DNA from: Pseudanabaena biceps
Lineage (GTDB): Bacteria; Cyanobacteriota; Cyanobacteriia; Pseudanabaenales; Pseudanabaenaceae
Direction of reading: 5' to 3'
Length of the DNA: 64,000 bases
Assembly (NCBI GenBank): GCA_013361095.1
Contig: JAATWA010000001.1
Location: 3,007,001-3,071,000 of the forward strand
Part shown: piece after piece, positions 17,466 through 27,042 of the stretch
How positions within the stretch are numbered: the first letter of the stretch is position 1
Layout: the number at the start of each line of letters is the position of its first letter
Notes under the pieces: model-generated
What the model was told of the DNA's origin: nothing
The model's database searches: none
What the model saw: the letters and a program-made list of their open reading frames with translations, nothing else
Translations under genes and position numbers: made by a program

Positions 17466-18239
17466 ATGCTAAATAAGATCACGCCGCTAATTCTTACTTA
17501 CAATGAAGCACCAAATATTAGCCGTACTTTAGAGAAGCTTAATTGGGCGAATCGCATTGTAGTTATTGATAGCTTTAGTGATGATGAAACCTTAGAAATC
17601 GTCTCTCAACACCCCCAAGTAGAAATCTATCAACGCCAGTTTGACACACATACATTGCAATGGAACTATGGTTTAGATCAAGTAAAAACTGAATGGGTGC
17701 TTTCACTTGATGCTGATTATGTAATGTCTGAAGCATTAATTAGAGAACTTCAGTCAATATTCAGTAATGGGTATGAAGAACTATTAGATGGATACTTTAT
17801 CAAGTTTCGATATTGTGTATTTGGGAAGCCATTAAGAGGCACGATTTTACCGCCCCGCCAAGCTCTATTTCAAAAAAGCAAAGCTATTTACATTGATGAT
17901 GGTCATACCCAGTTATTACAAGTGGAAGGCAAATCAGGGCTTTTAAATTCACATATCAATCATGACGATCGCAAGTCTCTGAGCCGTTGGCTGTGGGCGC
18001 AGGATCGTTATATGAAGATTGAATCTAAAAAGCTCCTAACAACACCTAATAGCAAACTAGGTTTAGGCGATCGCTTACGAAAGCAAAAAGTAATTGCGCC
18101 TATTGTGATCTTTTTCTATTGCCTAATTCTCAAAGGTGGGGTTTTAGATGGATGGGCGGGTTTGTACTATGCATGGCAGCGAGTACTGGCTGAGGTGCTA
18201 TTGGCGATTCGGCTGATTGAGCTAGAAAGAATTGAATAG
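17466..18239 (+). CDS. Glycosyltransferase family 2
   Basis: The protein (257 residues from the ATG at 17466) is a GT-A fold GT2 enzyme, with TPLILTYNEAPNISRTLEKL at the start, IVVIDSFSDDET as the nucleotide-sugar segment and LSLDADYVM as the metal-binding DxD. It resembles the WaaE/KdtX-type heptose glucosyltransferases that add sugars to lipopolysaccharide core. A TTG at 17445 in the same frame lies inside the Uma2 tail and is less likely as the start. Acceptor unknown; it probably acts at the cytoplasmic membrane face. Confidence 0.83.
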   Translation: MLNKITPLILTYNEAPNISRTLEKLNWANRIVVIDSFSDDETLEIVSQHPQVEIYQRQFDTHTLQWNYGLDQVKTEWVLSLDADYVMSEALIRELQSIFSNGYEELLDGYFIKFRYCVFGKPLRGTILPPRQALFQKSKAIYIDDGHTQLLQVEGKSGLLNSHINHDDRKSLSRWLWAQDRYMKIESKKLLTTPNSKLGLGDRLRKQKVIAPIVIFFYCLILKGGVLDGWAGLYYAWQRVLAEVLLAIRLIELERIE

Positions 18240-18279
18240 AAGAATATCGTTTCTGCATAGCAGGCGATATTCTTTAAAT

Positions 18280-21200
18280 TTAGCTATCCACAAAGAAAGT
18301 TAAAACGGTCTCATCGACACCTTTGAGCTTAAGCGGTTCGCGTTTACGAAGTTCCTCATCGTTGAGATAATCAGCAACTGCTGCCGATACTAAAATGCAA
18401 TCAGGCTCCGCAGCCGCTTGAATTCTCGCCGCGATATTTACTGTCGGCCCGATCGCAGTGTAATCTGATCGCTCAGCACTGCCAAACATCCCCACTACTG
18501 CTGTACCTTGATGGATGCCACAGCGAAATCTGACCTTAGGAATTCCTTGTGCTTGCCATTGCTCATTTAGCTGCGCGAGATAGCGTTGCATATCCTTAGC
18601 CGTCTTAACAGCGCGGCGCACTTGTTCATTAGGGCTACATTCTTCAGGCGCTCCAAATAAAGCCATGATCCCATCACCCATAAACTTATCGACAGTGCCA
18701 CCATTGGCAAAAATCGCCTCGGTCATCGCTCCCAAATACTGATTGAGAAGTTCGGCAACCCGACGCGATCGCAAAGTATTAGCGAGAGAAGTAAAGCCCA
18801 CAATATCTGTAAATAGAACTGTGATCATCTTCGGCTCAGGACGTAAATCGAGACTGAGTTCACCTGTGGCGGCTTTAGAAACTAAACTAGCGGGTAAAAA
18901 TCGCTTGAGGACTGATTCTGTTAAATATAGATTGAGCTGAGCAATCCGTCGTTCGTTAGTCTTGAGAGCTAGTAAATTTCGTACTTCGGCTAACAACTCG
19001 CGATCGTTAAATGGCTTTGCTAAATATCCATCTGCCCCCATCTCCGTCCCTTCGATACGAGTTTCTTCATTCGCTTTTGCCGTCAATAAAATAATCGGAG
19101 TGCCTGACAAAATAGAATCTTGACGAATCAACGCAATTAAATCCAATCCTGACACCTGTGGCATCATTAAATCGGTCACAATTAAGTCAGGTCGATGTTC
19201 TTGGGCTTGAGCATAGCCATGTGCGCCATTGCGAGCAGAAATTACCTGATAGCCTGACTGAGTTAATACGCGGCGCAAATAACCACGCAGATCTCGATTG
19301 TCATCGACAATCAGGATTTTGTTGTTACGAGTAGAATCAACACTTTCAGGATCTCCATCAAGGGCGATCTCATCAGTTTCCGAACCGATATCAATTTCTA
19401 AATCTGCTAATTCCACCGCAGCCCTTGATATTTGTAGATCCGCAGGTAAGTTAGTCACTTGCTCGGTGGGTAAATGATCTTTGCCCATAGGAAGGGAAAC
19501 GGTGAAAGTTGTCCCATATCCATAATCTGAAGTTACGGAAATATCACCCCCATGCAAATTAACTAATTCCTTGACTAGAGATAAGCCTAAGCCACTACCT
19601 TCATAGCTGCGATTTACAGAACCTTCAGCTTGACGGAATCGCTCAAAGAGATAGGGAAGTTGATCTTGTCTAATGCCAATGCCTGTGTCATGGACTTGCA
19701 AAATACATCTGCGGGCTGATGATTCGGTGCGAATACTCACAGTAATGCTGCCATTACTTGGTGTAAATTTCATCGCATTAGATAATAAATTGTAGAGAAC
19801 CTTATCGAATTTCTCTAGATCAAGATAAAGATCTGGGCATTCCGCAAACTCGCTGAATAGATGAATATTTTTGCGATCGCAATAGGGGCGGAATGAGTCA
19901 ATGGTTTGACTAGTGAACTCCACTAGATTGCAGGGACGAAAGAAAGATTGCATTTTGCCAGCGTCAAGACGCTGAATATCGAGTAGTTGATTGACCAATC
20001 GCAACAAGCGCCGACAATTTCGTAAGGCAATCACTGATTGGTCATAGGGTAGTGCTTGAGAATGCTCGATCGCGGCTTCGAGTGGGCCAATGGTGAGAGT
20101 TAGGGGTGTGCGAAACTCATGGGAGAGATTTTGAAAAAACTCAGTTTTTTGGCGATCTAGTTCTAACAGTTGTTGAGCCTGTTGACGAGTCTTTTGAAAT
20201 AGATTAGCCTGCTGCACTGCGATCGCCGCTTGAGCCGCCACTGCTTGCACTAGAGAAATCTCTTCAGGCTTCCATTGCCGAGGATGTTGATTTTGGCGCA
20301 TAGAAATACTACCAATAATCTTTCCTTCGGAAATTAAGGGAACCATGAGTAGCGATCGGGCAATGGAGCGCAGTGGTAAATCGATAATATTCCATTCAGG
20401 ATCTTCATGGAGATCGCTAATCGCTACGGGTTGCTTAGAATCAATCAAAGCCTGAAAAACAGGATTAACAGAAATGTCCACAAATGACTGTGGTAGAATT
20501 GATGAATCGGGGCTAGATGGAATATTTTCTAACTCATTGGGATCGAGTAAATGTAATCCCACACAACGTAAATAGCGATCTTCTTCTGTCCATAAAGACA
20601 GAGCGCAACTCTCTGAATTTAGAGCTTGCCCTAGCTGTTGCGTAATGGAAGCAAATATTTTCTGAGGATCAAGACTGGAGCGAATGGTGCTAGTAATTGT
20701 ATTGAGAAGAGACTCACGGTTGGCGAGTTCCTGAACGCGATCGTAAGCTCTTGCCCGTGAACTGACGATCGCCGCTTGATCAGCAGCTAATTCAATTAAA
20801 TCTAATTCATCGCTAGTCCATAGATGGGGAGTTTCGCAGTGATAGAGTGCTAGCAATGCCAAGCATTCCTGTGGCACTGATAGAGGCACAAATAGAACTG
20901 ACTTAATATTTCCTTCCGCATAAATGGCTCGATCTTCTGCTGAAAGACGTTGATCATGATCAATGTCACTAATTGCCAAAATTTGCGGCAAAATGCTTAA
21001 AGTTTTTGCTAACTGTGGCGAGTTTGATAAGGCTCGATCGCCATAGACAAAATAATCTTCAGTTAATTTATCATTTTCAAATAGCCGTAGAATGCTTCCT
21101 GAAACCTCAAAATTACGCGCAATCGATTCGGCGATCGCGGCAATGCTTTCGTGATAGGGAGCGGCATTATCCACTGAGGAAGCGATCGCATTAAGCAGAG

Positions 21201-21636
21201 ATTGTTGGCGAAGGGTGCGGCGCAGTTCCGCAGTGCGATTTCGCAACACATTATGCGTATCAATCGCTTGACTAACTACATTTCTGAGTTCTGTTTCGTC
21301 CCACGGCTTAGTTACATACTTAAACACCTTGCAGGTATTAATCGCTTCAACTAAATCTTCTACATCTGTATATCCCGTCAAAATAATCCGCATAGTATCG
21401 GGATATTTGATCGCCATTTGGCTCAGGAACTCGGTTCCACTCATGATCGGCATTCTTTGATCAGAGATGATTACCGCTACTTCCCCTTCACGATCAAGTA
21501 TCTCCAGGGCTTCTAGACCACTATTGGCTCGTAAAACTTGAAACTCACGATAGAAAGTGCGAAACAACAAATCTAGGTTATCGGGTTCATCATCGATAAC
21601 TAACAACTTAGGTTTAGGGGCGATTTGCGAACCCAT
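18280..21636 (-). CDS. cyaC: Hybrid two-component sensor with adenylyl cyclase domain (CyaC type)
   Basis: The 1118-residue protein has, in order: a receiver (Asp59 in ISDQRMP), two GAF-like domains (about 150-300 and 310-480), a histidine kinase (His506 in NLSHEFRTP; ATP site with NAMKFTP, GIGI and GSGLGLS), a second receiver (Asp822 in VTDLMMP) and a class III cyclase domain (about 930-1110). The cyclase has metal Asp944 (FTDIVGFT) and Asp988 (FMGDG), the adenine-selecting Lys984, a Thr in DYTAIG and the transition-state NIAAR. The Lys/Thr pair marks class IIIb, which is often bicarbonate-stimulated. The order matches CyaC of Anabaena and Spirulina. It should make cAMP in response to a phosphorelay. 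ATG at 21636; stands alone. Confidence 0.93.
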   Translation of the reverse strand: MGSQIAPKPKLLVIDDEPDNLDLLFRTFYREFQVLRANSGLEALEILDREGEVAVIISDQRMPIMSGTEFLSQMAIKYPDTMRIILTGYTDVEDLVEAINTCKVFKYVTKPWDETELRNVVSQAIDTHNVLRNRTAELRRTLRQQSLLNAIASSVDNAAPYHESIAAIAESIARNFEVSGSILRLFENDKLTEDYFVYGDRALSNSPQLAKTLSILPQILAISDIDHDQRLSAEDRAIYAEGNIKSVLFVPLSVPQECLALLALYHCETPHLWTSDELDLIELAADQAAIVSSRARAYDRVQELANRESLLNTITSTIRSSLDPQKIFASITQQLGQALNSESCALSLWTEEDRYLRCVGLHLLDPNELENIPSSPDSSILPQSFVDISVNPVFQALIDSKQPVAISDLHEDPEWNIIDLPLRSIARSLLMVPLISEGKIIGSISMRQNQHPRQWKPEEISLVQAVAAQAAIAVQQANLFQKTRQQAQQLLELDRQKTEFFQNLSHEFRTPLTLTIGPLEAAIEHSQALPYDQSVIALRNCRRLLRLVNQLLDIQRLDAGKMQSFFRPCNLVEFTSQTIDSFRPYCDRKNIHLFSEFAECPDLYLDLEKFDKVLYNLLSNAMKFTPSNGSITVSIRTESSARRCILQVHDTGIGIRQDQLPYLFERFRQAEGSVNRSYEGSGLGLSLVKELVNLHGGDISVTSDYGYGTTFTVSLPMGKDHLPTEQVTNLPADLQISRAAVELADLEIDIGSETDEIALDGDPESVDSTRNNKILIVDDNRDLRGYLRRVLTQSGYQVISARNGAHGYAQAQEHRPDLIVTDLMMPQVSGLDLIALIRQDSILSGTPIILLTAKANEETRIEGTEMGADGYLAKPFNDRELLAEVRNLLALKTNERRIAQLNLYLTESVLKRFLPASLVSKAATGELSLDLRPEPKMITVLFTDIVGFTSLANTLRSRRVAELLNQYLGAMTEAIFANGGTVDKFMGDGIMALFGAPEECSPNEQVRRAVKTAKDMQRYLAQLNEQWQAQGIPKVRFRCGIHQGTAVVGMFGSAERSDYTAIGPTVNIAARIQAAAEPDCILVSAAVADYLNDEELRKREPLKLKGVDETVLTFFVDS

Positions 21637-21690
21637 GTAGCCACTTTTTCCTAAATAAAACCTATAACAATTTTAATTAAGTAATCAGGT

Positions 21691-21774
21691 ATAACTAAAA
21701 ACTAGATTCAAAGCCTGTGGTACTTGCTGTGCTTGCGCCACAGATTCTGGGATTTTATATTTAGTTACGCCTAG
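21691..21774. repeat. Dispersed repeat with GGCGTAACTAAATATAAAA end
   Basis: The right end TTTTATATTTAGTTACGCC (21753-21771) matches 2017-2035 with one change. The left end GGTATAACTAAAAACTAG is an imperfect inverted copy. Inside is a CTGTGG / CCACAG stem. Confidence 0.78.
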
Positions 21775-21876
21775 ATACTCAATAGTTTTAAAACAGTAGT
21801 AACTTGGTTCTGAATATACTTCCTTTTGCAGTAAAAACGATCCTATTTGCGCGTTTTTGCCTAGCATTACAGCCTT

Positions 21877-21941
21877 TTGATTATAAGAAAACTTTTGAAA
21901 GGCTGGCTTTGCCAGCCTTTCAAAAGTTTTCTTATAATCAA
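21877..21941. repeat. Perfect 31-bp palindrome, TTT apex
   Basis: Arms 21877-21907 and 21911-21941 match exactly around GGCTGGC-TTT-GCCAGCC. It lies upstream of cyaC. Confidence 0.93.
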
Positions 21942-21969
21942 AGCCTCTATAGACTTTGGACACAATTAA

Positions 21970-22030
21970 ATTAAAACCCTAAGACCTGTGGCGCACCCGT
22001 AGGCTGTGCCACAGGTCTTAGGGTTTTAAT
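21970..22030. repeat. Palindrome overlapping the murE stop codon
   Basis: ATTAAAACCCTAAGACCTGT pairs with its complement at the right side, with a GTA apex and small mismatches in the core. It includes the murE stop (22026-22028), so the element has set the 3' end of that gene. Likely terminator. Confidence 0.85.
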
Positions 22031-23525
22031 TATGGATTTGCAGCCGTTTCTTGAGAGCCAATTGCGCCTCTTCCCGATCGTCGAAATGGATTTTTTCGCG
22101 TCCGATGATTTGATAGTCTTCATGCCCTTTCCCTGCGATCAAGACCGTATCACCTGCTTGAGCTTCCAAAATAGCTGTTTGAATACATTTATGCCGATCG
22201 CCTTCAACGGTCATCGGTTTATCGGCTATGTGGGCGCTAACTCCTACCACCACATCATCAAGAATACATTGCGGGTCTTCAGTACGCGGATTATCTGAGG
22301 TGACATAGACCTGATCGGCAAGTCTAGCGGCGATCCCACCCATAAGTGGGCGTTTAGTGCGATCGCGATCGCCTCCGCAACCAAACACACAGATCAAATT
22401 GCGCTGAGTAAAGGGACGCATAGCTTTAAGGAGATTTTCGAGACTGTCGGGAGTGTGGGCATAGTCAACCACGACGGTAATGTCCTGATCTTCACTAACC
22501 TGTACCCGTTCGACTCGCCCAGGTACATTTTTAAACTCTGGTAAATGACTGACCACCTCTGATAAGCCCATACCCATGTGCAACGCCGTGGCGATCGCCG
22601 CCAACATATTTTCGACATTAAAGCGACCTACCAGTGGCGAACTAAAGGCGATCTGTCCCTGTGGAGTATGTAAGATCCCCGCGGCTCCATTGGCTAAGTA
22701 GGTAAGATTTTCAGTATAGAAGTCGGCTTCAGGATTGCTAATGCTATATGTCCAAATGGGCTGCTCAGTGATCATGCCGATTAAACGCTGTGCAAAGGGA
22801 TCATCCAGATTAATAATGGCGCGACCTTGTAAGTAAGTATCACTGAATAGCAAAGCCTTGGCTTGAAAATATGTTTCTAAGTCTTTGTGATAGTCCAGAT
22901 GATCTTGGGTCAAATTGGTAAACACCGCTACATCAAACTGGCAACCCAGAACTCTTCTCTGGTCTAGGGCATGGGAGCTAACCTCCATCAAGCCCACATC
23001 ACAACCTGCGGCGATCGCTCCTGCAAGCTGCCCCTGTAGGTCTACGGCAAAGGGTGTCGTATGGCTAGCGGTGTGGGAGTAGCCCAGCCAACGAGTATAC
23101 AAAGTCCCAAACAAAGCCGCCGCATATTGAGTTTGCAATAAAAATTCGATTAAATGCGTGGTCGTAGTTTTGCCATTTGTGCCAGTCACGCCGACTAACT
23201 TCAGCTTTTGAGCAGGATAGTCATAAAAAGTAGTTGCCAATTTGCTGCAAGCCAACACCACATCATCTACAGCAATTGATTTGGCTTGATCTTGCTCAGA
23301 CAAATTGGTAAAGGCTGTGGGGGAAACAATCGCCGCGATCGCGCCTTGAGCGATCGCCTGTGGTGCAAACTTACCGCCATCGACTTGAGTTCCCGTCATG
23401 CCAATAAACAAATCTCCCCCTTGGCAAGCCCGTGAATCGGTTACTATCCGATTTATGACTAGGCTATCTAACTCAGTCTGAAAACCTTGATAACCTGCGG
23501 ACTCTAGCAATTGTCCTAAACGCAT
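22026..23525 (-). CDS. murE: UDP-N-acetylmuramoyl-L-alanyl-D-glutamate--2,6-diaminopimelate ligase
   Basis: MurE adds meso-diaminopimelate to the peptidoglycan precursor in the cytoplasm. From the ATG at 23525 it is 499 residues, the usual length, starting MRLGQLLESAG. A frame open to 23618 adds 31 residues (Cys-rich, unlike MurE) and is less likely. The ATP loop is GTNGKTT (115-121). DNPR in TSDNPRTEDP marks diaminopimelate, not lysine, specificity. The RxxxxxMGG block, with the catalytic lysine region (RAIINLDDPFA) and the GKGHEDYQ motif near the end, is present. The DAP it uses can be made by dapL, and lysA consumes it, both in this window. Confidence 0.95.
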   Translation of the reverse strand: MRLGQLLESAGYQGFQTELDSLVINRIVTDSRACQGGDLFIGMTGTQVDGGKFAPQAIAQGAIAAIVSPTAFTNLSEQDQAKSIAVDDVVLACSKLATTFYDYPAQKLKLVGVTGTNGKTTTTHLIEFLLQTQYAAALFGTLYTRWLGYSHTASHTTPFAVDLQGQLAGAIAAGCDVGLMEVSSHALDQRRVLGCQFDVAVFTNLTQDHLDYHKDLETYFQAKALLFSDTYLQGRAIINLDDPFAQRLIGMITEQPIWTYSISNPEADFYTENLTYLANGAAGILHTPQGQIAFSSPLVGRFNVENMLAAIATALHMGMGLSEVVSHLPEFKNVPGRVERVQVSEDQDITVVVDYAHTPDSLENLLKAMRPFTQRNLICVFGCGGDRDRTKRPLMGGIAARLADQVYVTSDNPRTEDPQCILDDVVVGVSAHIADKPMTVEGDRHKCIQTAILEAQAGDTVLIAGKGHEDYQIIGREKIHFDDREEAQLALKKRLQIHN

Positions 23526-23911
23526 AATTTTTGGTTCCTGCTCACAGCCACAAAATGTCTCAGAATTTTGACATGAAGTATTGATTAATGGCAACTCAGA
23601 GACGAGTCGGGAAATCAAGTATTACTAAATTGACGAAAAATTCAGACTTACTTTAACGATTATTGCTAATGCTCTACTCCGTTCCCAGTGAATAATTAGG
23701 CGTGCGCGGCTAATTATTCACTGGGAACGGAGTAAGAGTAAGAGATCGGTTAATTGAGCGGTTGAAGTAGTTGACGAAACGTAGTCCATCAAAAATAGAT
23801 GAGTTCAGTAAAAGTAGATGCTTTGGATAAATCCTCTGTTTTTATTACGATATGTCTGTTGAAATAGTTAGCCCCCCGTTTTGGCAAAATATCAGTGCTG
23901 GCTCTGGTCGG
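23526..23911. other. Gap between murE and the transposase remnant
   Basis: This 386-base stretch holds the upstream region of murE, the palindrome at 23675-23734 and otherwise no recognisable gene. Confidence 0.6.
23675..23734. repeat. 24-bp palindrome, long apex
   Basis: Arms 23675-23698 and 23711-23734 match exactly; the 12-nt centre GGCGTGCGCGGC is not self-paired. Arms start TACTCCGTTCCCAGTGAA, shared with 14986. Confidence 0.9.
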
Positions 23912-24330
23912 TTAAGGAGTGAGGGAAGTAAAGCTTTGCAATGATAGCAACTCCATCATAGAAATCGATCGATGATATAGCACGATCGCCATAGCTGGAG
24001 TCTTGTTTTTCCCTAAGCCCACATGAGGTCTCACCCAGTTGTGAACTAATTGTTGTACCGTGACTGTTCGTTGCAATCTCTCCGTATTCTTAGCATATAG
24101 GTTTTATCTACGGCGATAATCGCTACACCTCCTTCTCAAGGCACTGTTGTTTGCTTCATTGTGATTGGCATGAACGTCACTCTTGTCGCTAATAGCGGTA
24201 TTAGGATGTTCTGGTTTTACCCATTCGATACGGCGATTTCCCTGTGAGTCTTTGATTTTGATAGCAACTTCCAAGCCATATTGCCATACCTTCCGATGTC
24301 CATACTCACGGCTTATCTCGGTGGAACTGA
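23912..24330 (-). pseudogene. Transposase remnant (DDE type, C-terminal part, with in-frame stop)
   Basis: Read leftward from about 24330, the frame gives REYGHRKVWQYGLEV, then RRIEWVKPEHPNT, HANHNEANNSALRRRC, YRRR-stop-NLYAKNTE, LQRTVTVQQLVHNWVRPHVG and LGKNKTPAMAIV, and ends at a TAA at 23912-23914. This is the C-terminal part of a cyanobacterial DDE transposase with the usual ending, and it has a TAA in the YRRRxNLYAK segment. The N-terminal half is absent: at its upstream side the frame is lost and the mobile repeat at 24378 follows. The assigned IS family is uncertain (IS1-like ending). It is not functional. Confidence 0.75.
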
Positions 24331-24377
24331 ATATCTTTACATATGAACTTGTGTAAAGTAATTGTTGTCTTGATCTA

Positions 24378-24508
24378 CAGCAATTCTCATTATGAAACCA
24401 ATTTTGGGGTTTTCAGCGCCTAAGGTGCTAAAAACCCCAAAATTAGTTTTTTGACAGCCAGCCGTAGGCTGGCTGTCAAAAACTAATTTTTATAATGAGA
24501 ATTGCTGA
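24378..24508 (-). mobile_element. MITE-like element, copy 1, with 8-bp direct repeats
   Basis: The element is 131 bp and bounded by CAGCAATTCTCAT and ATGAGAATTGCTG. It contains two hairpins: one with a GGGGTTTT..AAAACCCC-type stem and a GCGCC-TAA core, and one with ACAGCCAGCC-GTA-GGCTGGCTGT. The 8-base TTGATCTA stands at 24370-24377 and again at 24509-24516, directly outside both ends, as a target-site duplication would. Relative to copies 2 and 3 the internal order is reversed. It lies just upstream of ribD. Confidence 0.88.
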
Positions 24509-24533
24509 TTGATCTATCTTTAGGTTGATCGCC

Positions 24534-25661
24534 ATGTCTGGATATCCGCACTCACAATTTGAATCAATGGCTAGCGACAAACAGCACGATCGCTATATGC
24601 AGCAATGTATTGAGTTAGCGAAATTAGCAAGGGGGCAAACCTCACCAAATCCGATGGTGGGTAGTGTGATTGTCAAAAACGATCAGGTAATTGGTAAGGG
24701 CTTTCATCCCAAAGCGGGACAACCCCATGCGGAAGTATTTGCGATTCGTGAGGCTTTGCAAACGGGTGAAGACTTAAGCAATGCCACTTTATATGTAAAT
24801 TTAGAGCCTTGTAATCATCATGGGCGCACGCCGCCATGCTCTGAGGCAATTATTCAAGCGAGCATTGGCAATGTGGTGGTGGGGGCGATCGATTGTGATC
24901 CGCGTGTGGCTGGTACTGGTTGCGATCGCCTACGAGCTTCAGGAATAAATGTGATCACAGGCATCTTAGAGCCGCAATGTTTAGAACTAAATGAGGCGTT
25001 TTTTCATAGAGTCAAAACAGGTTTGCCCTTCGGCATTTTTAAATATGCAATGACACTTGATGGCAAAATCGCCACAACTTCAGGACATAGCTATTGGATT
25101 ACAGGCTCCGAGGCGCGGGGAATGGTTCACGATTTGCGAGTGGGTTGCGATGCAATTATTACGGGGGGAAATACGGTTAGGCTGGACAATCCCAATTTGA
25201 ATACTCATGGATTAAGTGAGCATTGCCCGTTGAGAGTTGTAGTTACTCGCAGTTGCGATCTGCCTGATCAAGCAAATTTATGGAAGATTACTGACACTGA
25301 GAAAACTTTAGTAATTACTTTGCCCGATGTGAATTTAGAGCTGAAGCAAAAATTGCGCGATCGCCAAGTAGAAGTTCTTGAATTAGTGGATATATCTCCA
25401 TTAGCAATAATGCAAGAGCTAGGTAGGCGAGGCTGTAATCAGGTGTTGTGGGAATGTGGTGGTAGGTTGGCAGCCGCAGCTATTAAAGAAAAAATGGTTC
25501 AAAAGATTTATGGGTTTATTGCGCCTAAAATCATCGGCGGTTTTACTGCGCCTAGTCCTATTGGTGATTTGGGGTTAGATTTAATGACTGAGGCTATTGA
25601 TTTAAAGATGACGAAAGTTAGCCAAGTGGGTGCAGATTTATTAGTAGTTGGTTACGTTTAA
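24534..25661 (+). CDS. ribD: Bifunctional riboflavin deaminase/reductase
   Basis: RibD deaminates and then reduces the pyrimidine product of RibA in riboflavin synthesis. The deaminase half has the zinc site HAE (GQPHAEVFAI) and PC..C (LEPCNHHGRTPPC); the reductase half begins near FGIFKYAMTLDGKIATTSGHS. The frame runs open from a TTG at 24525; ATG at 24534 is the first ATG and a third choice is MASDKQHD at 24567. The downstream ATGs are both ahead of the MQQCIELAKLARGQTSPNPMVG core. The end fits a normal 370-residue protein. The mobile repeat ends only 26 bases upstream and must contribute to the leader or promoter. Confidence 0.93.
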   Translation: MSGYPHSQFESMASDKQHDRYMQQCIELAKLARGQTSPNPMVGSVIVKNDQVIGKGFHPKAGQPHAEVFAIREALQTGEDLSNATLYVNLEPCNHHGRTPPCSEAIIQASIGNVVVGAIDCDPRVAGTGCDRLRASGINVITGILEPQCLELNEAFFHRVKTGLPFGIFKYAMTLDGKIATTSGHSYWITGSEARGMVHDLRVGCDAIITGGNTVRLDNPNLNTHGLSEHCPLRVVVTRSCDLPDQANLWKITDTEKTLVITLPDVNLELKQKLRDRQVEVLELVDISPLAIMQELGRRGCNQVLWECGGRLAAAAIKEKMVQKIYGFIAPKIIGGFTAPSPIGDLGLDLMTEAIDLKMTKVSQVGADLLVVGYV

Positions 25662-25670
25662 TTACAATCG

Positions 25671-25715
25671 AAAAAAGATGGATATCATGGCAGAGCCGTG
25701 ATATCCATCTTTTTT
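25671..25715. terminator. Bidirectional 21-bp terminator
   Basis: Arms 25671-25691 and 25695-25715 match with one G-T pair around AGA, with A6 and T6 ends. It lies between convergent ribD and ispH. Confidence 0.92.
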
Positions 25716-25725
25716 TAATGGAAGA

Positions 25726-26934
25726 CTAATTTTTAAGCGCAAAAATTTTATTAATTACATCTTCGACTACGCGATCGGGGGTGGATGCGCCAGAAGTCAC
25801 ACCAACTTTGATTTTGCCTGAAGGCAACCAATTAGAAGACTGAGCGATCGCTTGTCCTAGTGGCTTATGTTCAATCACCTCAGAAGACAAAATGCGATGC
25901 ACATCGTCGATGTGATAGGAGGGCAAATTCCGCTCGATCGCAATTTCTTGTAGGTGCGTTGTATTTGATGAGTTATAGCCACCAATTACGATCATTAAAT
26001 CGAGTTCTTCTTCAACAATCTCAAACATGGCATCTTGACGCTCTTGGGTAGCATCACAGATGGTATTAAAAGCTAGAAAATGTTGATTGAGATTTTCCAC
26101 GCCATACTTTTGCATCATTGTTTTCTCAAACAATTTGCCGATCGCTTCGGTTTCTCCCTTGAGCATGGTGGTTTGATTGGCGACACCAATGCGTTCCAAG
26201 TCAAAATCGGGATCGAAATTTGGAGAAGTAGCTTTGCTAAATTTGTTTAAAAACTCTTGGCGATTGCCACCATTTAAGACGTAATTAGCCACATACTCGG
26301 CTTCTTGCATATTTAAGACAACCAAATATCGCTTGGCATAGGAACTCGTAGCGATCGTCTCTTCATGGTTGTACTTCCCATGCACAATTGAGGTGAAATC
26401 AGCTTTTTTATGCTTTTCAACGCGATTCCACACCTTTGATACCCACGGACAGGTTGTATCGACAATTTTGCTGCCGAGATTATCCAATAGCTGGGTTTCC
26501 TGCACACTTGCACCAAAGGCGGGCAGAATCACGACATCACCTTGACCAACTCCTGAGAAGTCTTTAGTTCCATTATCATCTACAGGTACAAATTGAACTT
26601 CCATTTCTTTGAGTTTGGCATTAACCGAAGGATTATGGATAATTTCATTGGTAATCCAAATCCGCTCATTAGGAAATTGAGTGCGAGTTTCGTAAGCCAT
26701 TGCGACAGCTCTCTCTACGCCCCAACAAAAGCCAAAGGACTTAGCCAGATATATAGTTACGTCACCTTCTACATATACATAGTTATGTTCGCGAATGGTT
26801 TGGATAAGATCGCTATGATATTGCGATCGCATGGTGGACTCGGCTTCTTCACCATGTCCAAAACTCTGGCGAAAATAATTTGGGGATTTGTGCAATGCTC
26901 TTCGCATAGCTTGTGTATCAAGCGTGTTATCCAT
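25726..26934 (-). CDS. ispH: 4-hydroxy-3-methylbut-2-enyl diphosphate reductase
   Basis: The 402-residue protein is IspH, the [4Fe-4S] enzyme that makes IPP and DMAPP in the last step of the MEP pathway. Three cluster cysteines are visible: Cys70 ([12 protein letters not shown]), Cys162 ([11 protein letters not shown]) and Cys293 ([11 protein letters not shown]). The length of about 400 is usual for cyanobacterial and plant-type IspH, longer than the E. coli enzyme. [11 protein letters not shown] near the end holds substrate-binding residues. ATG at 26934. It ends near the ribD terminator and is followed by a palindrome on its 5' side. Confidence 0.96.
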   Translation of the reverse strand: MDNTLDTQAMRRALHKSPNYFRQSFGHGEEAESTMRSQYHSDLIQTIREHNYVYVEGDVTIYLAKSFGFCWGVERAVAMAYETRTQFPNERIWITNEIIHNPSVNAKLKEMEVQFVPVDDNGTKDFSGVGQGDVVILPAFGASVQETQLLDNLGSKIVDTTCPWVSKVWNRVEKHKKADFTSIVHGKYNHEETIATSSYAKRYLVVLNMQEAEYVANYVLNGGNRQEFLNKFSKATSPNFDPDFDLERIGVANQTTMLKGETEAIGKLFEKTMMQKYGVENLNQHFLAFNTICDATQERQDAMFEIVEEELDLMIVIGGYNSSNTTHLQEIAIERNLPSYHIDDVHRILSSEVIEHKPLGQAIAQSSNWLPSGKIKVGVTSGASTPDRVVEDVINKIFALKN

Positions 26935-26989
26935 GCTTTGTATCCTAGTAATCGTGCTGAGATGATTATATAGCGCTTTTCATGCCCAC

Positions 26990-27034
26990 AAAAAAAAGGA
27001 AGAGTGACGCTTTGCGTCACTCTTCCTTTTTTTT
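26990..27034. terminator. Perfect 21-bp terminator, TTT apex
   Basis: Arms 26990-27010 and 27014-27034 match exactly with A8 and T8 runs. It follows the stop of the leftward repeat-protein gene and is a strong terminator candidate. Confidence 0.92.
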
Positions 27035-27042
27035 AGCAAACA

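Noticed and set aside
21685..21963. 92-aa open frame on the minus strand
   Set aside because: Made up almost wholly of two dispersed repeats and a palindrome.
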